Shown one piece after another: positions 39,082-47,945 of a DNA stretch of 64,000 nucleotides. Both the position numbers and the translations under genes were made by a program. Numbering within the stretch: the stretch's first letter is position 1; every line of letters begins with the position of its first letter. Below the pieces are notes generated by a model. It did not search any database, had not been told where the DNA came from, and was given only the letters and a program-made list of their open reading frames with translations. Source of the stretch: Pseudomonas triclosanedens (lineage in GTDB: Bacteria > Pseudomonadota > Gammaproteobacteria > Pseudomonadales > Pseudomonadaceae); assembly GCF_026686735.1 (NCBI RefSeq), contig NZ_CP113432.1, positions 3,895,001 through 3,959,000 on the forward strand. Reading direction: 5' to 3'.

Positions 39082-39654
39082 ATGCTCCGCGCCACACTGC
39101 TCTGCGCCACACTGCTCAGCTCCGCCGCCGTCAACGCCAAGGTCGAAGTGCAGCCGGTGCAGCACAGCAAGGTCGGTCCGGTGCTCGCGGTACGCATCTC
39201 CGAGGACATCGCCCCGGGCGACTACGAGCGGCTGCTCAAGGGCCTGATGGGCAATCCCGGCAAGTTCTCCCGCAAGGTGGCGCTGCTCGACAGCATCGGC
39301 GGCAGCGCGGCGGAGTCGATCAAGATGGGCCGGCTGCTGCGCGAGTCAGGCTTCGAAACCCTGGTGCCGGCCAACGGCGTCTGCCAGGGCTCATGCGTCT
39401 ACCTGCTCGCCGCCGGCCACCGCAAGATCGTGCGCGGCTACGTCGGCCTGCATCGTCCCTACTACCCCGGCGGCGACTCGTCGCTGGCCGCCGGCAGCTA
39501 CAACGCGCGCAGCTACCTGCGCGACATGGACATCCCGCTCGCCCTCGCCGACGACATGCAGGGGATCGACCCGCAGCACATGCGCGTGCTCTCCCCCCAG
39601 GAGCTGGAGCGCTACCGCCTGGGCGGCACGCCCAACCGCGTCAGCGCCCGCTGA
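39082..39654 (+). CDS. ClpP/crotonase-fold periplasmic protein
   Basis: 190 aa with a signal peptide (MLRATLLCATLLSSAAVNA). The core resembles ClpP-like serine proteases: LLDSIGGSAAESIKMGRLLRESG, then NGVCQGSCVYLLAAGHRKI with Ser flanked by two Cys, and VGLHRPYY with His. The Cys pair around the candidate nucleophile could be a disulfide in the periplasm. It ends near the convergent PAP2 gene, with a 14-bp overlap of the frames. Function unknown. Confidence 0.75.
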   Translation: MLRATLLCATLLSSAAVNAKVEVQPVQHSKVGPVLAVRISEDIAPGDYERLLKGLMGNPGKFSRKVALLDSIGGSAAESIKMGRLLRESGFETLVPANGVCQGSCVYLLAAGHRKIVRGYVGLHRPYYPGGDSSLAAGSYNARSYLRDMDIPLALADDMQGIDPQHMRVLSPQELERYRLGGTPNRVSAR

Positions 39655-40483
39655 CCACCGGAACCGACTCCAGCACCGCAGCGCCGAGCCCATCCGCCTG
39701 CCGCTGGCGCGCGCCAAGCGCCGGCTGACTCAGACGCTCGCGGCCGTAGAAGGCCAGCGCGGTGCCCAGCATCGTCAGCCAGACGATGATCCCCGACCAG
39801 AAGGTGTGCGAAACGAAGTGCCAGCCCTGCGGCACGCGGGTCGTGCCGTAGACCAGGCCCAGCACCATTACCGCGGCGAACAGGGCGCGGGCATGACGCC
39901 AGCGATAGCGGCGCGCCACGAAGTACAGCGCCAGCACGGTGAAACCGCTGGAGGCGTGGCCGCCCGGCCAGCAGCGCCCCTCGCCCGCCTCGTGCAGCAG
40001 GCTGAAGTTCTCGAACCACTCGCGCTTCTCATGAATGCCGCCGTACAGCGTGGTCTCTACCGGACACCAGACGCTGGTGTGGCTCTTGAAGTAGTGGACC
40101 ATCCCGGTGGTGATGGCGAAGGCCACCACCACGAAGATGAAGTCCCTGCGGTGCGCCGCCAGCCAGCGCAACGACGGCGCGACCCGCACACGTTCCAGCC
40201 AGGCACTGAAGCGTCCCTTGGGCAGCAGCGGCCAGATCAGCGACAGCAGCATGCCGATCACCGCCAGCTCGCCAGTGGTGTCGGGGATGATGCGCGGCAG
40301 CTTGTGGGTCAGCTTCTCGAACAGGTGGTCATGCTGCAGTACGAAGTTATGCGTGACCGGATCGTAAAACTGGTTGCTGATCAGCACGTCCAGGTTGGTC
40401 AGGTCGAACATGCAGAACAGCAGAACCGCCAGCAGCACGGGTACGCCGACGTTGATCAGATAGAAGCGGGAGGCAGACGACAT
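39641..40483 (-). CDS. PAP2-family membrane phosphatase
   Basis: 280 aa from MSSASRFYL; AAGGAC precedes the ATG, and the frame further upstream to 40942 is a shadow. Several hydrophobic helices. PAP2 signature parts: KSHTSVWCPVE, RCWPGGHASSGF and TRVPQGWHFVSHTFWS, although the middle motif has PGGH in place of PSGH. Such enzymes dephosphorylate lipid phosphates or lipid A on the periplasmic face. It follows the Ais-like gene by 20 bp, suggesting joint work on lipopolysaccharide phosphate. Confidence 0.9.
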   Translation of the reverse strand: MSSASRFYLINVGVPVLLAVLLFCMFDLTNLDVLISNQFYDPVTHNFVLQHDHLFEKLTHKLPRIIPDTTGELAVIGMLLSLIWPLLPKGRFSAWLERVRVAPSLRWLAAHRRDFIFVVVAFAITTGMVHYFKSHTSVWCPVETTLYGGIHEKREWFENFSLLHEAGEGRCWPGGHASSGFTVLALYFVARRYRWRHARALFAAVMVLGLVYGTTRVPQGWHFVSHTFWSGIIVWLTMLGTALAFYGRERLSQPALGARQRQADGLGAAVLESVPVVSGR

Positions 40484-40503
40484 GCAGAGTCCTTGCGGGA
40501 TTT

Positions 40504-41160
40504 TTAACGAATCGGAGCGACGGCGGCCCATTGGTCGGCATCGAGATAGCCGAGCAGCTTGGGCGCACCCTGGCCATCGTTGATGAGGAACAGCGAAGAG
40601 GCGTAGTCCGGCGTTGCCGGTTCGGCGATGCTCACGGTGGCCTCCAGGTCCTCGATACATTCGCTGTGGGTCACCAGGATCAGGTTGCGGTGCGCCACCT
40701 TGTGCTGCTGCGCCTGGCGCAGCATCGAGCCACGGCAGTCGTACAGCCAGTTCTGCTGCGCCGGCTGCTGGCCGAACATCGAGGCGGCCGTCTGCTCGGC
40801 GCGCACCTGCGGGCTGCTGTAGATGTCGGCATCGGCGACGCCGAGCACGCGGAAGCGCTCGCCCAGCTCGTGGGCCGCCACCTGGGCCCGGACGGTGATG
40901 CCGTCGGGAGCCGAAAGACACGGAGCGCTGGAGCGGTCGCAACGCTCGGCATGCCGTACGAGGATGATCAGGTCGCCCTGCCGCCAGTGCTCGCGCAAAG
41001 CCTCCAGGCTCGCATAGTCATGGGCGATATTTCCGGCAGCCGGCGGGCGGATCAGCCAGAAGCCACTGATCAGGCCGAGCGCCAGAACAGCGAGCGGCAA
41101 CAGGAGCCACCGGCTGGCAAGGACGCGTCGTGCCTTCTGGGCGAAAACGGAAATCTGCAT
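40504..41160 (-). CDS. Ais/PmrG-like histidine phosphatase, membrane-anchored
   Basis: 218 aa from MQISVFAQKAR. An N-terminal helix (WLLLPLAVLALGLISGFWL, about 19-37) anchors or exports it. The phosphatase motif LVRHAERCDRSSAPCLS with catalytic His and the later THSECIED strongly recall enterobacterial Ais/PmrG, which removes heptose phosphate from the LPS core. Its partner downstream is a PAP2 phosphatase. Role in LPS remodelling is inferred from the similarity. Confidence 0.85.
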   Translation of the reverse strand: MQISVFAQKARRVLASRWLLLPLAVLALGLISGFWLIRPPAAGNIAHDYASLEALREHWRQGDLIILVRHAERCDRSSAPCLSAPDGITVRAQVAAHELGERFRVLGVADADIYSSPQVRAEQTAASMFGQQPAQQNWLYDCRGSMLRQAQQHKVAHRNLILVTHSECIEDLEATVSIAEPATPDYASSLFLINDGQGAPKLLGYLDADQWAAVAPIR

Positions 41161-41459
41161 AGGGCTCCCGGCGGAATGAATGACTGGTTGCTTCCCTGCC
41201 CGGTACACGCAACTGGTGCATTCGGAATGCCCGGCCCATCCCTGGGGCTCACATCGCACTGCGGGGTTGTCAGATGTCGGGCGTGGGGAAACCTAGCGCC
41301 GGATTCGTGAAGAAGGCGTCATGAATTGCTGAAGATGTCGTGACAGTGCGCAAAGCCTTTGGAAGACGGGCGAATCAGTGCGTTGCAGCGCGGGTGAGGA
41401 CAGCGACCGTCCGTCGTCCCGACACGCCCGGCGCGAACGCTGAGCGCCGGCGCGGCGGT
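41161..41459. other. Intergenic stretch without recognised features
   Basis: 299 bp between the esterase stop and the Ais-like start, containing the promoter of the Ais-PAP2 pair. No repeat, RNA or clear promoter consensus was seen. Confidence 0.4.
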
Positions 41460-42320
41460 TCAGGGTTGCGCGGGACCGCAGCGCAACGGCTGCTCGCGCC
41501 ACAGGCGCCAGGCGCTCTCCCAGCCCTGGTCGTGGCTCACGCCCGGCAGCTCGATCAACGTCAGGCAGCGTCCTTCGCCCAGCGCATCGCGATAGCTCCG
41601 CGCCAGCGACGCGGGCACCACGGAGTCGTCCAGCCCCACCAGATGGCGCTGCGGCAGGCGCGCCAGGCGCTGGCGCTGATCCAGCGGTTCCAGTGAGCCG
41701 TCGAGCGACGTGAGTTGTCGTTGTGCGGCCCACAGGCGCGGGCTGAGGTTGCCGGCCAGGGTCTGCACCTGGGCAATGTCGTCCCGGGTTGCCGCCAGCA
41801 GCAGCGCCAGCGCCGCGCCACCGGAATAGCCGATCAGTTCGAAATTCACGTTGCCGTAGCGCGCCTTCAGGCTATCCAGTGCCTGGTCGAGGCTGTGCAG
41901 GATTTCCGGGGCATAGCGCCGATTGGTCCACAGCGCAGGGCGGCAAGGGGCGGCGGCGAAGAACTGGCAGGGCCGGCCGAGATAGGCGCTGGGCCGCGGA
42001 TCGTCCAGCGCCAGGCGGGCAACCAGCAGGTTGTGCGGCGAAGGGTCGAGGCTTGGCTGGCTGGCGGTCGCCCAGGCATGGCCGTCGCCTTCCAGATAGA
42101 CCCGCAGCGTCGCTCCCCGCGCCGCGCGCGAGGGCGCCAGCAGAGCCAGCGGGAAGTCGCCACCGCGCACCGACTCCAGGTTCTGGCCCCGTTGCTGGGC
42201 CAGTTGCTGCAAGGCGTCACGCGGTGACTGGCAGGCGGCGAGGACGACGCCGCACAGCAGCGCCGCTCCCAGCCGCAGGACACCGACCCGCGAACGCGAG
42301 CCGGTGGCGCCGGACTTCAT
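41460..42320 (-). CDS. Lipoprotein alpha/beta hydrolase coupled to the autotransporter
   Basis: 286 aa. Lipoprotein signal with lipobox LAAC (VVLAACQSPRDAL), Cys30. Candidate catalytic triad: Ser in IGYSGGAAL, Asp in GLDDSVVP and His in GVSHDQGW. The start codon shares a base with the autotransporter stop (TGATG), so the two are translated together. It may process, acylate or deacylate surface components linked to the autotransporter; inference only. Confidence 0.87.
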   Translation of the reverse strand: MKSGATGSRSRVGVLRLGAALLCGVVLAACQSPRDALQQLAQQRGQNLESVRGGDFPLALLAPSRAARGATLRVYLEGDGHAWATASQPSLDPSPHNLLVARLALDDPRPSAYLGRPCQFFAAAPCRPALWTNRRYAPEILHSLDQALDSLKARYGNVNFELIGYSGGAALALLLAATRDDIAQVQTLAGNLSPRLWAAQRQLTSLDGSLEPLDQRQRLARLPQRHLVGLDDSVVPASLARSYRDALGEGRCLTLIELPGVSHDQGWESAWRLWREQPLRCGPAQP

Positions 42321-44878
42321 CAGAAGTCGTAACGCACTTTGGCGGTGAAGGTGTCGGCGTCGAAGTCGGTCTTGCCGACGTAGTCGTAGCTGACACCCAG
42401 GGTTACCGCACCGAGCTTGTAGTCCGCGCCGACACCCGCCTCGTAGCTGTTGCGAACGGCGCTGGAACCACTGGTGACGAACGGCGTGTCGCCGAGCACG
42501 AAGGTGGACGTGCTCCTGGCCTCATCAGCGGCGAAGTCGTGGTACGCCATCAGCTTCGCCTGCGGCTCGAAGGTACCCTGCCCCAGGACGTAGCTGCCGG
42601 CCACGCGCAGACCGGCGCCCAGCTCGGCCACTTCATAGCGCTGCGAATCGACGTCGAGCGCGGCGGACGAGCCCTTCTCGTGGTAGCCATCGATATCCAC
42701 GCGGCTGTAGCGGGCGGCCAGGCGCGGCTCGACCAGGAACTGCGGGTTGATGTGGTAGGTGTAGCCACCGATCACATTCACCCCCAACAGATCGCTGTCG
42801 TAGTCGCCCTTGGCAGTGGTGCCGGCGATGCGACGCTTGCTCTCGTTGTCGTTGAAGCCGTAGGTCAGGCTGGCGTCGACGAAGTAGTTGTCCTGCTCAA
42901 AGCTGCCATACAGGGTGAAGGCATTGGTGTCGACGTCGGTGGTGTTGCCATTCTTGCTGTTCACGTCCGAGCGCAGGTAGCTGTAGGCCACGCCCAGGGT
43001 CACCTGCTCGTTCGGCTTGCCGTCGGCGCCGATGGACAGCCCGCGGCTGTAGGCGTTGTAGCCGGCCACCTGGTCGCGCATGTCCTGGCTGGCTTCGCTG
43101 TACAGCGTCTGGACCCACACGCCGGTCTGCTTCAGCACATCACCCGACGACGCTCCGCGCAGCCCGCCGGTGCGAGCGCTGGTGACATTGCTGATCAGGT
43201 TCTGCCCGGTGGTTGCGGCCTGGGTGGCGCCACGGTTGACCTCTGGCGACAGTTGCTCGCTCAGCCGGCGCAGTGCGGCGGGATCTTCCGATGCGCCGAC
43301 ATAGGCCTGAAACACCGGATCGTTCGGGTTGCTGGTCGCCAGCCTGCCGATCACGCCGCTGAATGCCGCGCTCGCACGCTGGGCGTTCGGCGAACCGCCG
43401 AGCTGGTTGATCACCTCGCCCACCTGCGCGCCCTGCTTGGCGGTGACATTGGCGACGATCTGCGTGCCGTCGACGCTGTAGCTGTCCACGTTGAGCAGTT
43501 GCGAGCGGCTCACCACGCCGAGACCGTGATCTGCCACGCTGCCGGCCTGCACCAGGGTGTACCGGCTTCCCTCGGCGCGGAAATCATCCCCCTTGGCGGC
43601 CAGGCGAATCTGCGAGCCCTTGTCGAACTCGGCGGTGCCGCTCACGGCCAGCACTGCCCTTGCCGGATCGGTGGCGCTGCTCAGGTTGAGGTCGAGGGTG
43701 GAGTTGCCGGCAACTTCGATATTGCCCTGCAGGCTGGTATGCGGCTGGCCCAGTTCCAGGTGTGCGGGGGTTTTGGCGTAGTCGCTGCCAACCGATACCC
43801 AGCCCGCGTCCCTCAGCACGATGTTGGCGCCATCGGCAGTGGCGTCGGTGCCATTGAAGCGCACGTCACCGGTGATATCGATGCTGCTCAGGTTGATCAG
43901 GTTGCCGGTGATGTCGCCGCCATTCCAGGCCAGGTGGACACCGTCGGTAGCCTGGGATGCGTCGATGGCCTCGTCGCCGGCGATGATGCTGCCACGGTTC
44001 TCGATCCACAGGCCGCTGCCATCGGTGTGGTCCAGGTCGAAACCGGCGATCACGATGCCCGCATCGTCGGCTTCGATCACGCCGGTGTTGAGAATCTGCC
44101 GGCCCGGACCGTGGAAGCGGACGCTGTACAGCTCGATCGCCGAGGCGTCGTCGCCGCGCGCGACGATCCGCCCGTTGTTGACGATACCGCCCAGGTCGAT
44201 GGGGTTGGACATGTACTCATCGCCGGCGATGCCCACGGCATTCTCGCCGGTCACCTGGATCAGGCCGTCGTTGATCAGCTTGCCGTTGATGGTGCCACCG
44301 GCCAGCGAGATGCCGGCAGCGCTGAAGCCTTCGGCGAGGATTCGGCCGCTGGCGGCATTGACCAGGTCGCCGCCCAGCTTGGACTGCTCGGAGAACTCGA
44401 TGGCACGGGTCTGATCCTGGGCAGTGTCGCCCTTGACGCTCAGGGTGCCTTCGTTGACCAGGTCGCCGCCGATTTTCAGCGCATCGCCCAGGAACGCCGA
44501 GACGCCCTCGCCAGCCACCTGGATGCGGCCGCGGTTGATCAGGTTGCCTTCGACCTCGGTAGCCGGGCCGGCGAAGCTGCCGATCTGCACGATGCCGAAG
44601 TCCACGCCGCCGGCATTGTTGCCCTGGGCATCGATGGTGGCGTTGAGCACCAGGTCGCCGGCGTAGCTGTCGCTGTACGACTCGAAGGCGCTACCGAAAC
44701 TGCCGCTGCCGCTGAAGCTTCCGTTCAGCTCGACACTGGGGGCGGTGTACTGCTGGTACTCGGTGTGCAGTCCGGGATTGTTCAGGGTAATGCTGGTGGC
44801 GGGGTTCAGGGGAGTGGCTGCCTGGGCAGGCAGCGCGGCGCCGGAAATGGCAAGCGCCAGGATAGTCTTGCGGTACAT
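42320..44878 (-). CDS. Type Va autotransporter with beta-helix-like passenger
   Basis: 852 aa from MYRKTILALAISGAALPAQA (signal peptide to about residue 20); AAGGAA is upstream. The passenger (about 21-550) consists of repeated short strands such as LINRGRIQVAGEG, LVNEGTLSVKGD and IVNNGRIVARGDD, typical of a right-handed beta-helix. The C-terminal autotransporter barrel (WVQTLYSEAS... to VRYDF) ends in Phe as expected. No protease or lipase motif is visible in the passenger. Surface adhesin or scaffold is likely. Confidence 0.93.
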   Translation of the reverse strand: MYRKTILALAISGAALPAQAATPLNPATSITLNNPGLHTEYQQYTAPSVELNGSFSGSGSFGSAFESYSDSYAGDLVLNATIDAQGNNAGGVDFGIVQIGSFAGPATEVEGNLINRGRIQVAGEGVSAFLGDALKIGGDLVNEGTLSVKGDTAQDQTRAIEFSEQSKLGGDLVNAASGRILAEGFSAAGISLAGGTINGKLINDGLIQVTGENAVGIAGDEYMSNPIDLGGIVNNGRIVARGDDASAIELYSVRFHGPGRQILNTGVIEADDAGIVIAGFDLDHTDGSGLWIENRGSIIAGDEAIDASQATDGVHLAWNGGDITGNLINLSSIDITGDVRFNGTDATADGANIVLRDAGWVSVGSDYAKTPAHLELGQPHTSLQGNIEVAGNSTLDLNLSSATDPARAVLAVSGTAEFDKGSQIRLAAKGDDFRAEGSRYTLVQAGSVADHGLGVVSRSQLLNVDSYSVDGTQIVANVTAKQGAQVGEVINQLGGSPNAQRASAAFSGVIGRLATSNPNDPVFQAYVGASEDPAALRRLSEQLSPEVNRGATQAATTGQNLISNVTSARTGGLRGASSGDVLKQTGVWVQTLYSEASQDMRDQVAGYNAYSRGLSIGADGKPNEQVTLGVAYSYLRSDVNSKNGNTTDVDTNAFTLYGSFEQDNYFVDASLTYGFNDNESKRRIAGTTAKGDYDSDLLGVNVIGGYTYHINPQFLVEPRLAARYSRVDIDGYHEKGSSAALDVDSQRYEVAELGAGLRVAGSYVLGQGTFEPQAKLMAYHDFAADEARSTSTFVLGDTPFVTSGSSAVRNSYEAGVGADYKLGAVTLGVSYDYVGKTDFDADTFTAKVRYDF

Positions 44879-45285
44879 CACGGTTTGTTCCTTAAACATC
44901 GACCTTTGGGGTTCCAACGCTTCCATGCGTGACGGTGCAGCCGAGAAATCCGGAATAGTTCAATAGCAAAGTGCCACACAGCAGAAGCGGGGCGGAAGAT
45001 AAGTGAGATAGAGCCATTTTGCCAGCATTTACTGACGCCAGATTTCCACCATCTCCAGGCGCCTCGACGCCTTGGGATCCGCGCCCTTCAGCCCAAGGCG
45101 ACCGATTGCCGCGGCAGATTAAGCCCGACAGCCTCGCCAGGGATGTCTAAGCTCTATAGCCACATGCGCGTGCCGGTGGCGGCGCGGCGGCTTCACGAGA
45201 GCCTCCGCCACAGCCCCATCGTGGCGAAAGAACTGGCCCGGAGCCGGCATAGCGTTGAGCCGACCCCGTAACCAGGACCCTGACC
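44879..45285. promoter_or_regulatory. Divergent region between autotransporter and aceE
   Basis: 407 bp holding promoters for both genes. The A/T-rich part (44940-45030) is nearest the autotransporter and contains TGGCAC and TTTGCT elements that do not have sigma-54 spacing. No PdhR-like palindrome was recognised before aceE. aceE itself has AGGA 9 bases before its ATG. Confidence 0.4.
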
Positions 45286-47934
45286 ATGCACGACATCGAC
45301 CCCGTGGAAACCCAGGAATGGCTGGACGCGCTGGAGTCCGTCCTCGAAAAGGAAGGCGAGGAACGCGCCCACTACCTGATGACCCGCCTCGGCGAGCTGG
45401 CCAGCCGTACCGGCACCCAACTGCCGTACGCCATCACCACTCCATACCGCAACACCATCCCGGTCGGCCACGAGGCACGCATGCCCGGCGACCTGTTCAT
45501 GGAGCGGCGCATCCGCTCGCTGGTGCGCTGGAACGCCCTGGCGATGGTGATGCGCGCCAACCACAAGGATCCATCGCTGGGTGGGCACATTTCCACCTTC
45601 GCCTCCTCAGCGACCCTCTACGACATCGGCTTCAACTACTTCTTCAACGGCCCCACCGATGAACACGCCGGCGACCTGGTCTACTTCCAGGGCCACGCCT
45701 CCCCGGGCTTCTACGCCCGCGCCTACATCGAAGGGCTGCTCAGCGACGAACAACTGGAGAACTTCCGCCAGGAAGTGGACGGCAAGGGCCTGTCCTCCTA
45801 CCCGCACCCGCGGCTGATGCCGGGCTTCTGGCAATTCCCCACCGTATCGATGGGCCTGGGGCCGATCCAGGCGATCTACCAGGCACGCTTCATGAAGTAC
45901 CTGGAGAGCCGTGGCTTCATTCCCGCCGGCAAGCAGAAGGTCTGGTGCTTCCTCGGCGATGGCGAGACCGATGAGCCCGAATCCCTCGGCGCGATCTCCC
46001 TGGCCGGGCGCGAAAAGCTCGACAACCTGATCTTCGTGGTCAACTGCAACCTGCAGCGCCTGGATGGCCCTGTGCGCGGCAACGGCAAGATCATCCAGGA
46101 GCTCGAAGGCGTGTTCCGTGGCGCCAACTGGAACGTGATCAAGGTGATCTGGGGGCGCCTGTGGGACCCACTGTTCGCCAAGGACACCGCCGGCTTGATG
46201 CAGGCCCGCATGGACGAAGCAGTGGACGGCGACTACCAGAACTACAAGGCCAAGGACGGCGCCTACGTACGCGAACACTTCTTCGGCAAACGGCCCGAGC
46301 TACTGGAAATGGTCAAGGACCTCTCCGACGAGGAAATCTGGAAGCTCAACCGCGGCGGCCACGACCCCTACAAGGTGTATGCCGCCTACCACGCAGCGGT
46401 GAACCACAAGGGCCAGCCCAGCGTGGTACTGGCCAAGACCATCAAGGGCTACGGCACCGGCACCGGCGAGGCGAAGAACATCGCCCACAACATCCATGAG
46501 ATCGACGTGGAAAGCCTGCGTGCCTTCCGCGACCGCTTCGACATTCCGATACGTGACGACGACCTGGCAAATCTGCCCTTCTACCGTCCCGACAAGGACA
46601 GCGCCGAAGCACGCTACCTGAAGGAGCGCCGCGCCGCGCTGGGCGGCTTCATGCCTCATCGGCATGGCAACAGCCTGCGCATCCCGACACCGCCGCTGGA
46701 AACGCTCAAGGCGCTGCTCGACGGTTCGGGCGACCGCGAAATCTCCACCACGATGGCCTTCGTGCGGATCATTTCGCAACTGGTCAAGGACAAGGAACTC
46801 GGCCCGCGCATCGTGCCAATCATCCCCGATGAGGCACGCACCTTCGGCATGGAAGGTATGTTCCGTCAGCTCGGCATCTACTCCTCGGTCGGCCAGTTGT
46901 ACGAGCCGGTCGACAAGGAGCAACTGATGTTCTATCGCGAGGACAAGAAGGGCCAGATTCTCGAGGAAGGCATCACCGAGGCAGGCGCCATGTCCTCCTT
47001 CATCGCCGCCGGCACCGCCTACAGCAACTACCGCCAGCCGATGCTGCCGTTCTACATCTTCTACTCGATGTTCGGCTTCCAGCGTATCGGCGACCTGGCC
47101 TGGGCCGCCGGCGACAGCCTGACGCGTGGCTTCATGCTCGGCGGCACCGCCGGGCGTACCACGCTCAACGGCGAGGGCCTGCAGCACGAGGACGGCCACA
47201 GCCATGTGCTGGCGTCGGTCATCCCCAACTGCCGCACCTACGACCCGACCTACTCCTACGAGCTGGCGGTGATCATCCAGGAAGGCGTGCGGCAGATGAT
47301 GCAAGAGCAGCAGGATGTCTTCTACTACATCACCGTGATGAACGAAAACTACCCGCACCCGCCGCTGCCCAAGGGCGTCGAAGACGGGATCATCAAGGGC
47401 ATGTACCTGCTCGACGAAGACCGCCGCGACACCGCCCACCACGTGCAGTTGCTCGGCTCCGGGACCATCCTGCGCGAGGTCGAGGCTGCCGCGCGGATAC
47501 TGCGCGAAGACTTCGGCATCGGCGCCGATGTCTGGTCGGTACCGAGCTTCAACGAACTGCGCCGCGACGGCCTTGCCGTGGAGCGCTGGAACCGCCTGCA
47601 TCCGGGGCAAAAACCCCGGCAGAGCTATGTCGAGCAATGCCTGGGCGGCCGCAGGGGACCGGTGATCGCCTCCACGGACTACATGAAGGTGTACGCCGAA
47701 CAGATCCGCCAGTGGGTGCCGAGCAAGGAGTACAAGGTGCTGGGCACCGACGGCTTCGGCCGCAGCGACACTCGCGCCAAGCTGCGGCACTTCTTCGAGG
47801 TGGATCGCCACTGGGTCGTCCTGGCCGCGCTGGAAGCCCTGGCCGACCGGGGCGACATTGAGCCGAAGGTGGTGGCCGAGGCCATCGCCAGGTTCGGCCT
47901 CGACCCCGAGAAACCCAACCCGCTGGACTGCTGA
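45286..47934 (+). CDS. aceE: Pyruvate dehydrogenase E1 component
   Basis: 882 aa, the size of the homodimeric proteobacterial E1. The thiamine diphosphate motif is seen as GDGETDEPE...NCNLQRLDG. It has the N-terminal signature PVETQEWLDALESVLEKEG and RRIRSLVRWNALAMV. It decarboxylates pyruvate and transfers the acetyl group to the lipoyl arms of AceF. It lies 11 bp before aceF. Confidence 0.98.
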   Translation: MHDIDPVETQEWLDALESVLEKEGEERAHYLMTRLGELASRTGTQLPYAITTPYRNTIPVGHEARMPGDLFMERRIRSLVRWNALAMVMRANHKDPSLGGHISTFASSATLYDIGFNYFFNGPTDEHAGDLVYFQGHASPGFYARAYIEGLLSDEQLENFRQEVDGKGLSSYPHPRLMPGFWQFPTVSMGLGPIQAIYQARFMKYLESRGFIPAGKQKVWCFLGDGETDEPESLGAISLAGREKLDNLIFVVNCNLQRLDGPVRGNGKIIQELEGVFRGANWNVIKVIWGRLWDPLFAKDTAGLMQARMDEAVDGDYQNYKAKDGAYVREHFFGKRPELLEMVKDLSDEEIWKLNRGGHDPYKVYAAYHAAVNHKGQPSVVLAKTIKGYGTGTGEAKNIAHNIHEIDVESLRAFRDRFDIPIRDDDLANLPFYRPDKDSAEARYLKERRAALGGFMPHRHGNSLRIPTPPLETLKALLDGSGDREISTTMAFVRIISQLVKDKELGPRIVPIIPDEARTFGMEGMFRQLGIYSSVGQLYEPVDKEQLMFYREDKKGQILEEGITEAGAMSSFIAAGTAYSNYRQPMLPFYIFYSMFGFQRIGDLAWAAGDSLTRGFMLGGTAGRTTLNGEGLQHEDGHSHVLASVIPNCRTYDPTYSYELAVIIQEGVRQMMQEQQDVFYYITVMNENYPHPPLPKGVEDGIIKGMYLLDEDRRDTAHHVQLLGSGTILREVEAAARILREDFGIGADVWSVPSFNELRRDGLAVERWNRLHPGQKPRQSYVEQCLGGRRGPVIASTDYMKVYAEQIRQWVPSKEYKVLGTDGFGRSDTRAKLRHFFEVDRHWVVLAALEALADRGDIEPKVVAEAIARFGLDPEKPNPLDC

Positions 47935-47945
47935 GGATAGGCACG

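Noticed and set aside
39641..40942. N-terminal extension of the PAP2 gene to 433 codons
   Set aside because: The added part overlaps the Ais-like gene in another frame and is Arg/Pro-rich; the ATG at 40483 has a ribosome site and starts with a membrane protein N-terminus.
44940..44965. A sigma-54-like element (TGGCAC...TTGC) before the autotransporter
   Set aside because: The GG and GC elements are too close together.
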